Shown: positions 18,015 through 27,052, numbered from the stretch's first letter. The stretch: DNA of 64,000 bases from DATCJA01 sp963814955 (GCA_963814955.1 CAWFEX010000006.1:124001-188000); one strand, 5' to 3'. Notes: generated by a model from the sequence alone, not told the origin. A program made the numbers and translations.

Positions 18015-18713
18015 TTACCTCTCACCGGTCGTCGCCCGGACATCTCGGCCGAGAGCATCCGTGAAGGCCTTCGCCTCCTTGGACAGCGTCACCGAGGTTT
18101 TGCCAAGCGCGACGTCTCGAGCAGACACGCTGTCGCCGGACGCACGCGCATTCTTGCTCGTGTCAGGCCTCAAGGTGCCGCCGGAGAGGTCGATTCCGGC
18201 GAAGAGTCCCTTCGCGCGCGAATACGAGAGCATTTCGGCCGATATCTGCGCGTCGGTTGCGGCACTGGCCGCGCGCCCCACGGGGCCCGCAGCGACCGAC
18301 GCGTCAGCCCCGAGTGTCACCTTGTTCGAGAGGAGCTTTTCGACGCCGCGTCGATTCATGATGACGAGAACGAGGTCAATCGACTGAACTCCCGCCTGCA
18401 ATCCGACGCTGCCTTTCGTCAGCTCCATGAAGATCGGCGGGCTCCAGTGAGCGGCCTGCTTACAGCTCATGACGCCAGACCCGGATTCAGCGCCGAAAAT
18501 GAATCCTGCTTTCTTGAGCGATGGAATCACGACCACACACTCAGCCTTACTCCAGATCGCTTCGGGGATCCCGTTGTCGGATGCATTCCGGATCTCCGAA
18601 AGGACCTCGGTCGCCTGTGTGAGTCGTTTGGCCTCCTTTGAGAGCTGGGCAGATGCGGTGGTCGCAACGAGCAGCGCGGCAAAAGCCGCCATACCTGTTC
18701 TTCGGAAAGGCAT
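18015..18713 (-). CDS. SYLF-domain (YSC84-type) lipid-binding secreted protein
   Basis: 232 aa. A clear signal peptide ('MAAFAALLVATTASAQ') is followed by the SYLF domain: 'ECVVVIPSLKKAGFIFGAE', 'GSGVMSCK', 'GSVGLQAGVQSIDLVLVIMN' and 'SYSRAKGLFAGIDLSGGTL'. SYLF proteins bind phosphoinositides in eukaryotes; in bacteria they are exported and of unclear role, often called lipid-binding SYLF proteins. The length matches the bacterial family. A strong GGAGGTGAC ribosome site lies just before the ATG on the minus strand. The C-terminal 40 residues (Ser/Lys/Ala-rich) resemble the tail of other members. Confidence 0.85.
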   Translation of the reverse strand: MPFRRTGMAAFAALLVATTASAQLSKEAKRLTQATEVLSEIRNASDNGIPEAIWSKAECVVVIPSLKKAGFIFGAESGSGVMSCKQAAHWSPPIFMELTKGSVGLQAGVQSIDLVLVIMNRRGVEKLLSNKVTLGADASVAAGPVGRAASAATDAQISAEMLSYSRAKGLFAGIDLSGGTLRPDTSKNARASGDSVSARDVALGKTSVTLSKEAKAFTDALGRDVRATTGER

Positions 18714-19038
18714 TTGTCACCTCCATCCCACCGAACTCAATTGCAAGTCGCGCTGCAGTACGCCGAAGCCCGAACACACGGTGGAGTCGTGTGGGCGGCC
18801 GTGGGGGTGCTGACGGATAGGCACGAAATGGCGGCGGGATCACCACCGGCTGTCAGCATGAACATGAAGATGCCGGGTCGCAACCTACCTGAACAGTCGT
18901 CAATCCAGGCTCGCGACGCTCATGTCGGCCAGACCATGAACGAGGGTCTTCCTTCAGGGTGTGGGTGCGTGCCTCACGAATGGCACGTGGGGGCTACGTG
19001 ACGGCCGGCGTTGATCGACGAGTGGGAGATCCTTGAAA
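18714..19038. other. Intergenic stretch, no gene seen
   Basis: About 325 bp between the SYLF gene and the downstream end of the next minus-strand gene. The open frames here are short and arginine-rich, without ribosome sites. Apart from the SYLF ribosome site at its left edge I see no repeat, hairpin or promoter worth naming. Confidence 0.5.
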
Positions 19039-19946
19039 TCACCGGACTCGGCGTCCGCCGTCCGCGGCGTAACCGGACCCTTCCTCCCCCCGAGCCTGGA
19101 TCGGCTTCACGGGCTTCTCCGAGGTGAAGGTTCCGGCTTGTACCATGAGCGTCTCGCCGACCTTCACGATCGAACTGACGCGCACGCAACCAAACAGGCG
19201 GACCTTGGCGCAGAGCCCCTGGACATTTTCAAGCGCACCGGCGGCCGGCGTTTCGAATTCGACCCGGGAGGCGAGCTTGAAGTTGCGGGCCAGTCTGGCG
19301 TTCCTGTAGACGATCCCGTCGCGGTCGTACAAGACGACGAGCTTGCCGCGGCCGGCGAGGAGCGCGGTCATTTCGAAATCCTGCCCCTCCTTGTCCTGTT
19401 CCCAGATGGGGGTCACGAGGTCCAGCTCGAAAGCCGCGTCCACGGCGCGAAGTGCCGCTCGGGAGAAATAGAAGGTGCACGGCTCGCGGAATACGCCGTG
19501 AGTGAGGACATCGACACTCCCCCAGCCCGCTGCCGCCGCGCGACCGAAGACGTCGAGCGCCGTCATCTCAGGCAGTTCCCGGACCTGAACCGAGGCGAGT
19601 TCCGGGGCAACCTGGGCGACCCAGGTCTTCACCTCCGACCCCACCTCGGGAAGGTCCTCGCATAGGGGCTCGGTGAACACGTGAGCCTCGAGGAAAGCGC
19701 GGTCAGACGCGCCTCAGCGGAAGGGCCGTTCCGGACAGGCCTGGCTTCCTGCACAGCGCCGATGATTGGCGTCAGGTCGCCGAACTCGGCGGCCCCTGTG
19801 CCCTTTCCGTTGGTGAACAGCGTGCCGCCGGGGATGATAGCGACCTCGACCACGCCGGGGCGGCCGGGCGTGACGTCTTCCGCGTACGCACGACCTGACA
19901 CGGCGGTTCCAAGGACGATGAGCAATACGGTGAATCCGTTGTTCAT
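19039..19946 (-). CDS. Secreted protein of unknown function, split by an apparent frameshift near 19690-19730
   Basis: The ATG at 19946 opens a typical signal peptide ('NNGFTVLLIVLGTAVSGRAYA') and a mature start 'PGVVEVAIIPGGTLFTNGKG', a motif common at the start of small outer-membrane beta-barrel proteins in this group. That frame degenerates after about 70 residues, while a second frame picks up with 'AFLEAHVFTEPLCEDL' and runs for about 213 more residues to 19039, including 'GKLVVLYDRDGIVYRNARLA' and 'LFGCVRVSSIVKVGETLMVQ'. Together they give one plausible ~300-aa exported protein with one frame change. Alternatively the 213-aa part is an independent gene with GTG start at 19680. The function is unknown. 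Confidence 0.5.
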
Positions 19947-20237
19947 GATTACGCCTGCATGTGATGGTGCAAGGCGGAGGCCGCTACGCGTACTCCGCTC
20001 GCGCGCGAAGACGAGCTATGGTGTTCCGGTCCAAGTGGAGTTCAGAGTGCTCATCGCTTCGCAGCGAGCGCCGCGTAGAACTCGCGACATCGGTCAGACC
20101 TTGACCGCGGAAGATGTTGACAAACGCACAGACCCGCGAGCAGATCCGAATTCAGAGGGACGCGCTCGATGCCGCTGTGCAGTTGGGAACAGCGGGCGCC
20201 CGTGTGCGGATGCTACAGTTGCCATGGGTACCGACCT

Positions 20238-20531
20238 ATGTTCATCACCTACCGTCGGCAGAGTGGCATCTTTGCGCTGCTCACGTTCGCGGCGGTGGCG
20301 TTCGCGGCGACGGTGCTGACCGTTGTCGTGGCGGCCACCCTGCTGATCGTCGCTTTGGGGACTGCGGCGGCGCTACTCCTTGCGCGTGTCGTGCTGCCCG
20401 CGTCGTGGCGGCATCACACCATCCCACCGCCGACACCGTGGCCCCGTGACACGATCGAGGCGACGGTGGTGCATCCCAACGGTTCCTCCGACGAACGCGA
20501 CCTCCTTCGCATGGACAGCGACAAAGGATGA
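20238..20531 (+). CDS. Small two-helix membrane protein, unknown function
   Basis: 97 aa from ATG 20238. After a short polar start (MFITYRRQSG) a long hydrophobic segment of about 50 residues ('FALLTFAAVAFAATVLTVVV' plus 'TLLIVALGTAAALLLARVVL') should form two membrane helices. A 40-residue cytoplasmic tail with His/Pro/Asp/Arg follows. An upstream extension to 20169 is open but Cys-rich and unlikely. It heads a row of three small same-strand genes. No family is recognised. Confidence 0.55.
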   Translation: MFITYRRQSGIFALLTFAAVAFAATVLTVVVAATLLIVALGTAAALLLARVVLPASWRHHTIPPPTPWPRDTIEATVVHPNGSSDERDLLRMDSDKG

Positions 20532-20608
20532 CGATCGCATGACACTGCTCGCGTGGATGTCGACGCGGTGGCAGCACGACGCCTGTTCTCGAACGCCGAA
20601 CCGCGGTA

Positions 20609-20884
20609 GTGCCGGTGCTGCGGCCACCGCCACGTGTCCCCGCCGAATACCTTGCGCTCTACACCTACTTGGAACATCGCTACGCCTCGACCGTCGTTCT
20701 CACGTTCGAGCAGATCGAGGCGCTGCTGGGGTTTGCGCTGCCGGAAGCCGCGCGCATGGAGCGGGACTGGTGGACGGGCGCAGCCTTGCGCACCGCCCCG
20801 CACTCCGATACGTGGACGGTGGCGAAGCGGACGGCGACGCCGAACCTTTCGGCCCGGACCGTCGCATTTGAGCGGCTCTCGTGA
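20609..20884 (+). CDS. Small DUF7662-like protein
   Basis: 91 aa with GTG start. It carries the pattern 'YLALYTYLEHRYASTVVLTF' followed by EQIEALLGFALPEAAR and a W-W pair. This pattern (a short helix, then F-x-E-I-E-x-L-L-G-x-x-L-P-x-x-A-R, then WW) is that of small DUF7662-type proteins of unknown function. The stop overlaps the next gene's GTG (GTGA), implying coupled translation. The family name is from memory of the motif, so it is held loosely. Confidence 0.6.
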   Translation: MPVLRPPPRVPAEYLALYTYLEHRYASTVVLTFEQIEALLGFALPEAARMERDWWTGAALRTAPHSDTWTVAKRTATPNLSARTVAFERLS

Positions 20885-21039
20885 CTGTTGTCTGGGGACT
20901 TCTGCTCGGTGCCGGTGCGATGACCGTCATCATCTTGAGGTCGTGGCGGCGGCGCGTCGAGATGGCCGAGCTCGGAACGGTGAGCGAGCAGTGGCTCGCC
21001 GAACAGCGCGCGAACGACGGACACTATTCCGCACAGTGA
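20881..21039 (+). CDS. 52-aa single-helix membrane protein
   Basis: GTG start inside the stop of the preceding gene (GTGA), ending at TGA 21037-21039. The translation begins 'VTVVWGLLLGAGAMTVIILR', a single membrane helix, followed by SWRRRVEMAELG and a polar tail with 'EQWLAEQRANDGHYSAQ'. The positive SWRRR cluster suggests the tail lies in the cytoplasm. Translational coupling to the DUF7662-like gene makes a shared role likely, though none is known. Confidence 0.5.
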   Translation: MTVVWGLLLGAGAMTVIILRSWRRRVEMAELGTVSEQWLAEQRANDGHYSAQ

Positions 21040-21174
21040 CCTTGGCGGGGGCTTCCTGCCTCGAAACGTTGAGCCGCCTCGTCGATGCGTTCGAGCGTGC
21101 CGAGCACCCTGTGCAATCTCGCACAGACGCCGGCGCCGCGACCACCCTAGGATCAAGTCGCGGAGTTCATGTAG

Positions 21175-21570
21175 ATGCCTTTCATCATCACTGACCCCTG
21201 CATCGGCACCAAGGACGCCGCTTGCATCGACGTTTGTCCCGTCGACTGCATCCACCCGCGCAAAGACGAGCCCGAGTTCGAGCAGGCGACAATGCTCTAC
21301 ATCCATCCGGAGGAGTGCATCGACTGCGGGGCGTGCGTCCCGGCGTGTCCGGTGGCCGCGATTTACGACGGCGTTGAGGCGACTCCGTCACACCAGACGG
21401 ATCTGATTGAAGCGAACAATCTCTACCGCGGCGGTGATCCCGGCGCGGTAGCGAGAGCAGAAGCCATCGTGCAGGCCCACATTGCCGCGCAACCAACGCT
21501 GATGGCCATACCGCCAACGGAACGGCAGGCGGCCCACGCCGTCCAGTTCACTCGCTCCAGTAGCGAGTAA
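21175..21570 (+). CDS. 7Fe (3Fe-4S/4Fe-4S) ferredoxin, FdxA type
   Basis: 131 aa. The N-terminal 60 residues are a bacterial-type seven-iron ferredoxin: C9, C17, C21 and C25 ('DPCIGTKDAACIDVCPVDC') and then C48-x2-C51-x2-C54-x3-C58-P ('ECIDCGACVPACPVAAI'). It shuttles low-potential electrons in the cytoplasm. The C-terminal extension of about 65 residues is longer than in most FdxA proteins and rich in Ala/Gln. It could accept electrons from, or pass them between, the 2-oxoacid:ferredoxin oxidoreductase and complex I far downstream, but it is not linked to them in sequence. Confidence 0.85.
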   Translation: MPFIITDPCIGTKDAACIDVCPVDCIHPRKDEPEFEQATMLYIHPEECIDCGACVPACPVAAIYDGVEATPSHQTDLIEANNLYRGGDPGAVARAEAIVQAHIAAQPTLMAIPPTERQAAHAVQFTRSSSE

Positions 21571-21646
21571 GGATACCGATCCATACACGTCCCACTGTCC
21601 ACAAGTGAACAGCGCATTTTCGACGATCGGCTTACATTGGGCTTCC

Positions 21647-21877
21647 ATGGCATCGTCCCCTGCTGTTGCGGCGACCACGCACGAGCTCCTGGGGTTCGCG
21701 ACGTGCCCATCGTGTCGGACCACTGACGCGACCGTGACGAGTGACGCTGGTGGAAAAGGCGCCGACTGGCGCTGTGGGCGATGCGGTCAGACGTGGAGCG
21801 CCACCCGCCTGGTCACGGTCGCCACATACGCCGCGTGGGTGTCACGCCAGACGGCTCCGCCTCGAGGTAACTTCTGA
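21647..21877 (+). CDS. Small zinc-ribbon protein A (paralogue of 23162-23437)
   Basis: 76 aa from ATG 21647 (an ATG-less extension reaches 21605). Two CxxC knuckles are seen: 'GFATCPSCRTTDATVT' and 'GADWRCGRCGQTWSATRL', the classic zinc-ribbon spacing, then a short hydrophobic 'VTVATYAAWVSRQ' helix. It aligns along its length with the zinc-ribbon protein encoded on the opposite strand at 23162-23437. About 42 bp just upstream of each gene are also related. Probable Zn-binding protein of unknown partner. Confidence 0.62.
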   Translation: MASSPAVAATTHELLGFATCPSCRTTDATVTSDAGGKGADWRCGRCGQTWSATRLVTVATYAAWVSRQTAPPRGNF

Positions 21878-21957
21878 GCGATCAGCACCGATGAGTGCCC
21901 TTGCGGGTAGGCCGCTATTCGCTTCCAGCGACCAGCGACCCGCTGATGACTCGGGCC

Positions 21958-22134
21958 CTACCTTGGTGCTCGTCGCCTGACTCGGCGCGTCTGGCGGCGT
22001 TCATCATCGACTCGCGCGTCGCGTGAATCGCGCTCTTCGGCCGATGGCGACTTACGCGCGCCACCTTCGCCCTCCCACCTGGCAATAGCCTTCGCGTTCT
22101 CTCGGCGCGTTAGTTGTGTCTGCTTCTTCGTCAT
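21958..22134 (-). CDS. Small basic protein, 58 aa
   Basis: ATG at 22134 on the minus strand. The translation begins 'MTKKQTQLTRRENAKAIARW' and continues EGEGGARKSPSAEERD before a very basic RRQTRRVRRRAPR end, stopping at 21958. Residues around 'RRENAKAIARWEGEGGA' look like a designed amphipathic helix plus Gly turn and are unlike the arginine-rich shadow frames of this genome, so I take it as a probable gene. The function is unknown; its charge fits nucleic-acid binding. Confidence 0.4.
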   Translation of the reverse strand: MTKKQTQLTRRENAKAIARWEGEGGARKSPSAEERDSRDARVDDERRQTRRVRRRAPR

Positions 22135-22335
22135 CGTGACCCTCGATGAGGAATGCCCTCCATGACCTCATGGTGCGTGGCTCGTTAGAAGATGTCGTCA
22201 CGCCAGCACAAGACAGCCCTCTTCGACAATGTGTGGAGATCGAACGTCGGAAGCGGCTGGGCTGGGCGGGGAATACTTTGCCTGCGTGTGCACTAGCGAA
22301 CAGACACCCTGACTCCAGGCTGCCAACATCACTGC

Positions 22336-23034
22336 ATGAAAGTTGTTCGTGCACTCGCGGTTCTCGTATGTGGCGCCCTGCTGTCGAACGGGCCTGTCAA
22401 CGCGCAGGATTTCTCCCGCTATCGTTTCTTTCGACTCGGCAGCAGTGTCTCAACGGTCGCGCAAGCCGCCAATATGGGTCCATCTGATGCCAGGGTGGTT
22501 CATCAACCGCCCGCGCTGATCCAGGAGCTCGATTGGCGACCCCAGTACCAATCGCCATCCACCCGTATTGCCATGGATCCAGTCCTCGACGTGGCGTTGA
22601 CCTTCTACAACGACCAGTTGTTCCGAATCGCCATCACGTATGACCAGTCGCGAACCGACGGCATGACGAACGCGGACGTCATCGAGGCACTGTCGGCGAC
22701 ATATGGCCTCGCGGCCGTACCGGCCACACCGGACGCGACTGTGCACTCTTCCCAGAGCTCCCGCAACGAAGCCATCACGGTTGCCCGATGGGCAAATGGG
22801 GACCGTACACTGACGCTCTCCAGGAGTGTGTTTCCTGTGGTGTTCCGATTGGTCATGACGTCGACGATACTGAACGACCTCGCGGAAGCCGCCGTCGCGG
22901 AAGCCGTCATCAGCTCCGACGACGCGGACGAGGCGTTGGAGCGCGAGTCTGACCGACGACAGAGGCAGCTCGCAGACGCCATCGCGGATCAGGATCGAGC
23001 CCGGCGGCGGAACAAGGCCGCCTTCCACCCCTGA
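22336..23034 (+). CDS. Secreted protein of unknown function
   Basis: 232 aa. Signal peptide 'MKVVRALAVLVCGALLSNGP' with a cleavage-like VNAQ, then a compact domain starting 'FFRLGSSVSTVAQAANM' and containing 'VALTFYNDQLFRIAITYDQS' and 'MTNADVIEALSATYGLA'. These strand-helix elements resemble small periplasmic domains that track ligand or calculate a stability index, but I recognise no named family. The C-terminus is a charged helix with many Arg/Asp/Glu. It is a single gene between two zinc-ribbon genes. Confidence 0.6.
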   Translation: MKVVRALAVLVCGALLSNGPVNAQDFSRYRFFRLGSSVSTVAQAANMGPSDARVVHQPPALIQELDWRPQYQSPSTRIAMDPVLDVALTFYNDQLFRIAITYDQSRTDGMTNADVIEALSATYGLAAVPATPDATVHSSQSSRNEAITVARWANGDRTLTLSRSVFPVVFRLVMTSTILNDLAEAAVAEAVISSDDADEALERESDRRQRQLADAIADQDRARRRNKAAFHP

Positions 23035-23161
23035 GAACCTCGACTGCAGGACCTACCGGTGGAACAGGCCCGTCAAGCTTGGTACGAAGGCGCGGAGACG
23101 GTCCGGTCGAGCGCGGCACAAGGTACGACAATCCGCGGTTTCGCGTCCGATCGTCGGAACG

Positions 23162-23437
23162 TCACAGCGGACGCGTCGGAGCTGCGGACGCCACACCGTT
23201 CGGTTCAGGCCAACGCGCGGATAGCCACCCCGCATAGCCCGCGACAGCGGCCAGGCTAATGGTGTCCCACCGCTGACCGCACCGCGAACAGTGCCAGTCG
23301 GCGCCTGCACTGAGCGCAATGTTCGTCATGGTCGGATCCACCGTGTGACACAACGGGCACGTCGCACGCCCCACGATCTCGGGTGCGATGGTCGACAGTG
23401 ATCTCATCGGTGGGGGAAACGCAACAGCTGGAGCCAT
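23162..23437 (-). CDS. Small zinc-ribbon protein B (paralogue of 21647-21877)
   Basis: 91 aa from ATG 23437. Zinc ribbon knuckles 'GRATCPLCHTVDPTMT' and 'GADWHCSRCGQRWDTISL' followed by 'AAVAGYAGWLSAR' parallel those of protein A (same Cys spacing, GADW-x-C-x-R-C-G-Q, and a Y-A-x-W helix). The frame stays open to 23563 but the extra residues do not look like coding sequence. The two genes are 1.3 kb apart and face each other in inverted orientation. Confidence 0.58.
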   Translation of the reverse strand: MAPAVAFPPPMRSLSTIAPEIVGRATCPLCHTVDPTMTNIALSAGADWHCSRCGQRWDTISLAAVAGYAGWLSARWPEPNGVASAAPTRPL

Positions 23438-23563
23438 AAGTGACCTCGCTCGGCTGACCTGGGGCGTCGTTGACTCAACGCTCCGATCGGGATTCAGGCA
23501 AGCAACCACGCTTCCAATGTAGGTCTCCCGCGGAGATCGCGCTGTTCCGTTGTGAACAGGCAC

Positions 23564-24341
23564 GTGATGGCGCGGCGGTCGTCAATTTGTCTGTGGGCTG
23601 CCCATGAGCCCGGAGCCGCGTCACATGCTGCCGGCCATTCCGCCGGCCGACATCGCGCTCTGCTGACGCAGTTCGGAGACGGTCGCGCGGTCCCCTTCTC
23701 CTTCCTACTGGCTGGTACTTGCGCTACTGCCACCGAGCGGCGTGAGGTCTGTGCCCGATCCGATCATTCGGTCGGCTCAGTTCGGACACTACGGACTGTC
23801 CCGTTATGCACAGTCTGCGAATGGTCAACCGTGTACAGTGGTTTTAAGAGTTTTCCAGAACTGAGCCAGCCGGCGTTCGAGTAGTGGTCCTCTCTAACAG
23901 GATGCGCCGACGGGCCCAAGTCTTGGCCCCTCTGGTGGAGCGTCTAATGAGATCCGCTCACAGTCCCTTCGTCCACCGAACCACGCGACGCGTCCGCTCG
24001 GCGCGATCGTTTCGTGCGAGCTGGGGTCTATCACAGCGGCTCCCACGATGGCACGCGTTCGACGGACGGCAGTCCCGAGCGCTGCGAAAGTACACCCCGA
24101 CTCCTACGGCGCCGAGTGACAGGTAAACGGTGTGTACAGTTTCTCGGGAGTCACCACGAGGCAGAAGAAGGAATCGAGGCTCGAATTCAATTGACGGCAC
24201 GCGGCGGCGTGACGCTATCCGGGCAGCTGTTCGAGACCAGCCAGAAGATTCCGCACCATGTGTTCACCACGGTCAGGCACAGATCCTCGGGAATTTGATG
24301 GATGCCAGAGCACTGCGGGCGGAGCCACACACGCGCGTGTC
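23564..24341. other. Long intergenic stretch without a convincing gene
   Basis: About 780 bp. The open frames present (for example 23884-24126 +) are rich in Arg/Ser/His and have no ribosome site or recognisable motif. The word GTGTACAGT appears near 23832 and GTGTACAGT again near 24132, about 300 bp apart. The region could hold promoters for the small genes on either side, but I cannot place one with confidence. Confidence 0.4.
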
Positions 24342-24491
24342 TTAGGACAGATGTGAGGCTCGATACTCTGTGAGCCATAGCCCGCTGACGTACCCCAGCT
24401 GCGCGGAGTCGATATTCCATAGCGCTCGCCGTCCAACCATCATTCCGACGGTCACTGCGAGGAGCGCGCCGAGAACCACCAGCCTGTGCAT
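24342..24491 (-). CDS. 49-aa small membrane protein
   Basis: ATG 24491 on the minus strand gives 'MHRLVVLGALLAVTVGMMVG' and then RRALWNIDSAQLGYVSG, ending at 24342. One hydrophobic helix followed by a polar tail with conserved-looking 'ALWNIDSAQLGYVSGLWLTE'. It lies 77 bp downstream of the next small membrane gene on the same strand, so the two may be co-expressed. The function is unknown. Confidence 0.45.
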   Translation of the reverse strand: MHRLVVLGALLAVTVGMMVGRRALWNIDSAQLGYVSGLWLTEYRASHLS

Positions 24492-24568
24492 GTGTCGGAT
24501 CCCTGGCAATTCGCGTCGCGGGGCTGCCTGTTCCGCTTTCACCCTCCACGACCGAACCCGCCGTCAGA

Positions 24569-24772
24569 TCAGCGAAGCACGTCCTGGATGCTCGCCGACA
24601 TCGTCCGAGCGGGCGCACCCCAGAAGCGGATCATGAGTACCGCCGGTGTCAGCGCCAGGAGCAAGAGAGCGATCCAGCCGACTTGTGATGTCATGCCCGC
24701 CGCGACGCCGAGACCCCCGATGAACAGTATCCACAACCCAGTGAGCATTGCCTGCATGTATTCGGTTCGCAT
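24569..24772 (-). CDS. 67-aa two-helix membrane protein
   Basis: ATG 24772. 'MRTEYMQAMLTGLWILFIGG' and 'GWIALLLLALTPAVLMIRFW' form two membrane helices joined by a short turn, and the tail is 'GAPARTMSASIQDVLR'. The frame is open a further 27 codons upstream but that part is Cys/Asn-rich and not membrane-like. Seen often as an unannotated small inner-membrane protein; no family is recognised. Confidence 0.52.
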   Translation of the reverse strand: MRTEYMQAMLTGLWILFIGGLGVAAGMTSQVGWIALLLLALTPAVLMIRFWGAPARTMSASIQDVLR

Positions 24773-25224
24773 GTTTGCAGTGTACCGAGACCCGCAGCAT
24801 CCCGCTGTCTCGTATTGCACGGCGTTCGGAATGAGCGCAGAGGTGAAACGCAAAGGTGATGTCTTGTAACGTCCCCTCTTCTCCGCGTCTGTCGGGTTTT
24901 TGCCAAACGGTCGTGAGGCGTGAAACGAAGGAGGTTGTCAAAATGGCCAGGCCGCCGCGCCCCGAAAGATTCCGTCCGTAAAGGCCGAGTCACTCGACGC
25001 GATTCGCGGTGGCTATTGACCGCCGCGATTTTCGCGCCGGAAGAGGTTATGAATTGCGGATCGGATTCAGCGAGACGAATCTGATTCACTCGGCTGAAAA
25101 TCGCCGCCGTCTCTGAAGTAACCCCGGCGGTTGCGGAATTGAGCCTCTCAAACCCAGCCGCGGGTCAACCGTATCCTGGCCACTGAGGTACTGCGTGTGC
25201 AATGGACAGGTCAGGAGCAGGATC
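24773..25224. other. Intergenic stretch, probable promoter region of the 25225 lipoprotein gene
   Basis: About 450 bp with no gene. Several short inverted segments are visible around 24990-25100 (for example CGCCGCGATTTTCGCGCCGG and GAATCTGATTCACTCGG), but none forms a strong hairpin. The ribosome site AGGAGCAGG lies just before 25225. Confidence 0.4.
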
Positions 25225-25734
25225 ATGAACAGACTTCTGCCACTTCATCTGTTACTGGTCGGTATGGCGATGACAGTCGCCTTCGGTTGTGCGCCGCACC
25301 GAATCCCGATCGCGCTCGGCTCCATTGACGAGCCGCGGGCATCGTGGCGGATTCGCGCCGGCAAGGCGCTGGACGAGCGCGAGGTCTGCCGGTCCGATGT
25401 CGATCAACCGTGTGTCATCCACGTCAGTTCACAGGACGAACCCGTGAGCATCGTCGTGTCCGTGTATCTGCATCCGGTGGCCGATGCCAAGACGACGTAT
25501 CAAGGCGCATTTTTTGCGGAGTTCATGGCCACGACAGCGATCACCGGCTACGAACGGCAAGTCGATGTCGCGATCGAGCCTGGGCGTAAGCCCACAGGAC
25601 TTGCCGTCGCCGGGCGCCTCACATCGACTCCGGGTCGGTATTTCTTCAGAATGTCGCTCCTCGCAGAGGTGCCCATGCACAGCGATCCGTACCAGTTCGA
25701 CCAGAACATTCCCGTCGACGTCATCACGTCTTAG
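25225..25734 (+). CDS. Lipoprotein of unknown function
   Basis: 169 aa from ATG 25225, preceded by AGGAGCAGG. The N-terminus 'LLPLHLLLVGMAMTVAFGCA' carries a lipobox-type FGC, so it is probably a lipidated envelope protein. The mature part is a compact beta-rich domain: 'SIVVSVYLHPVADAKTTYQG', 'QVDVAIEPGRKPTGLAVAGR' and 'SDPYQFDQNIPVDVIT'. No named family is recognised. The gene stands alone on the + strand. Confidence 0.62.
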   Translation: MNRLLPLHLLLVGMAMTVAFGCAPHRIPIALGSIDEPRASWRIRAGKALDEREVCRSDVDQPCVIHVSSQDEPVSIVVSVYLHPVADAKTTYQGAFFAEFMATTAITGYERQVDVAIEPGRKPTGLAVAGRLTSTPGRYFFRMSLLAEVPMHSDPYQFDQNIPVDVITS

Positions 25735-25980
25735 TGCCTCTCGGAGGGCTACGAGGACGGGTCATCGTTCCTGCTCCGATACCTCACCATCGGATGGTTG
25801 GTCCATGCCGATGAACCCCGGAATGCGGGAAACCTCACAGCCGACGTGCCAGTGTCATGGGCCGACCCGACACGACAGTGTTCGGGCTGGGACGAGGTCG
25901 CCTAGCCCCCATCTTCTCGACGTGGCTTTATTGGCCGGACTAGGTTCGCGGACGCATCGCGTTAATCCCTCTCGCGCTTC

Positions 25981-26979
25981 TCATTGCCGCTGCCAGTCGA
26001 ACGCGAGGAGGTACGTGCGTTGCGCCGTCGAGCCATTGTCGTCTGAGGCGAGATATAGACGGATGCCGTCGGGAGGGCGAGGCACCACCGCTATCCCCTC
26101 GAAATTGTCGACGGTGAAAGGCGGCGCTAATCTCATTTCGTCGAGCACGCGCCCTTCGCGCGCACCAGTTGCGCCGATCAACCTAACAGAAATGCGGGTA
26201 CCGAGGCGCGGCTCGTAGGCGCGGGCGAGCATTGCGAATCCGCCGGCATCGCCGTACGCCGCAAGCGCCGTCAGGCCGAAGCCCGAGGGCACGAGTGCCC
26301 CGAAGGCCGTCTCCTCACACATTCCAGCGAGGCTGCAAAGCCAGATGGTGCCGCCTTCGCTCCCGACGAGATAGAAACCCGGTCCGGCTGCTGGATAGAG
26401 CGTCAGTGCCTCCATACCCCCGTTGTCCGGGAAGCGGGCATTGGGCATGGGCGTCGGACGAGGAGGGCTGCCGTCGGTCGCATACAGCCAGATTCGGTGG
26501 TTGCGCTCGAAACTCACGAGTCGATCGCCAGTGGGCAAAACGTCGAACGCTTCGGCGTCAGCCTCCAAGCCGGTCAGCGGCTCGCCTCGCTCGTTGACGA
26601 GCGGGGTCAGGCGAGCATCCGCGAGTCCTGACAGCCGCGCGGTCTTGTCAAAGAGGAGACGCGCCTCGAAAAAGTGTCCGCCATCGCTGACTGCGACGAG
26701 GTGGTCGCCCGAGACAATCCGCAAGTCCGACAACTCGTGGACACCGGTGGACTCCGCGCTTTTGATTTCAATGCCGCCGGCGTACACGAACGCTCCAATG
26801 CTGCGCACCGACGGGTCGTGCGGGTCGAGCGGCACCGGCGTCACTTCTACGGGCACCGAGACGGCAGCGAGCCGAGCGCTTTGCAGCACCGGGGATCGGC
26901 AGGACAGCATCGTCAGGGCAGCGAGGCCCATCAATGCGACACCTTTCACGCAGCCAAGACTACTCCCGATCGTGGACAC
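25981..26979 (-). CDS. Esterase-like phytase-family lipoprotein (beta-propeller)
   Basis: 332 aa from GTG 26979 (a second GTG at 26949 gives an equally good lipoprotein signal ending LTMLSC). The domain follows the phytase-like / 'esterase-like activity of phytase' fold: 'SDLRIVSGDHLVAVSDGGHF', an internal 'DGSPPRPTPMPNARFPDNGG' acidic metal-like loop with 'GGMEALTLYP', then 'VDNFEGIAVVPRP' and 'YLASDDNG' near the end. Such proteins are periplasmic six-bladed propellers. It is transcribed divergently from the RND efflux operon, and its 5' end abuts the outer-membrane channel gene. Confidence 0.68.
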   Translation of the reverse strand: MSTIGSSLGCVKGVALMGLAALTMLSCRSPVLQSARLAAVSVPVEVTPVPLDPHDPSVRSIGAFVYAGGIEIKSAESTGVHELSDLRIVSGDHLVAVSDGGHFFEARLLFDKTARLSGLADARLTPLVNERGEPLTGLEADAEAFDVLPTGDRLVSFERNHRIWLYATDGSPPRPTPMPNARFPDNGGMEALTLYPAAGPGFYLVGSEGGTIWLCSLAGMCEETAFGALVPSGFGLTALAAYGDAGGFAMLARAYEPRLGTRISVRLIGATGAREGRVLDEMRLAPPFTVDNFEGIAVVPRPPDGIRLYLASDDNGSTAQRTYLLAFDWQRQ

Positions 26980-27052
26980 GGTGTTGCCTGTCGCGCGGCG
27001 CCGACCGGCGCTGTCATCAATCCGTCATCTACCAAGTGTCATCGTTGCCGCG

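Noticed and set aside
26423..27052. Upstream extension of the outer-membrane channel gene
   Set aside because: It lies opposite the phytase-like gene and is Ser/Arg/Pro-rich without domain; the signal peptide starts only after 27053
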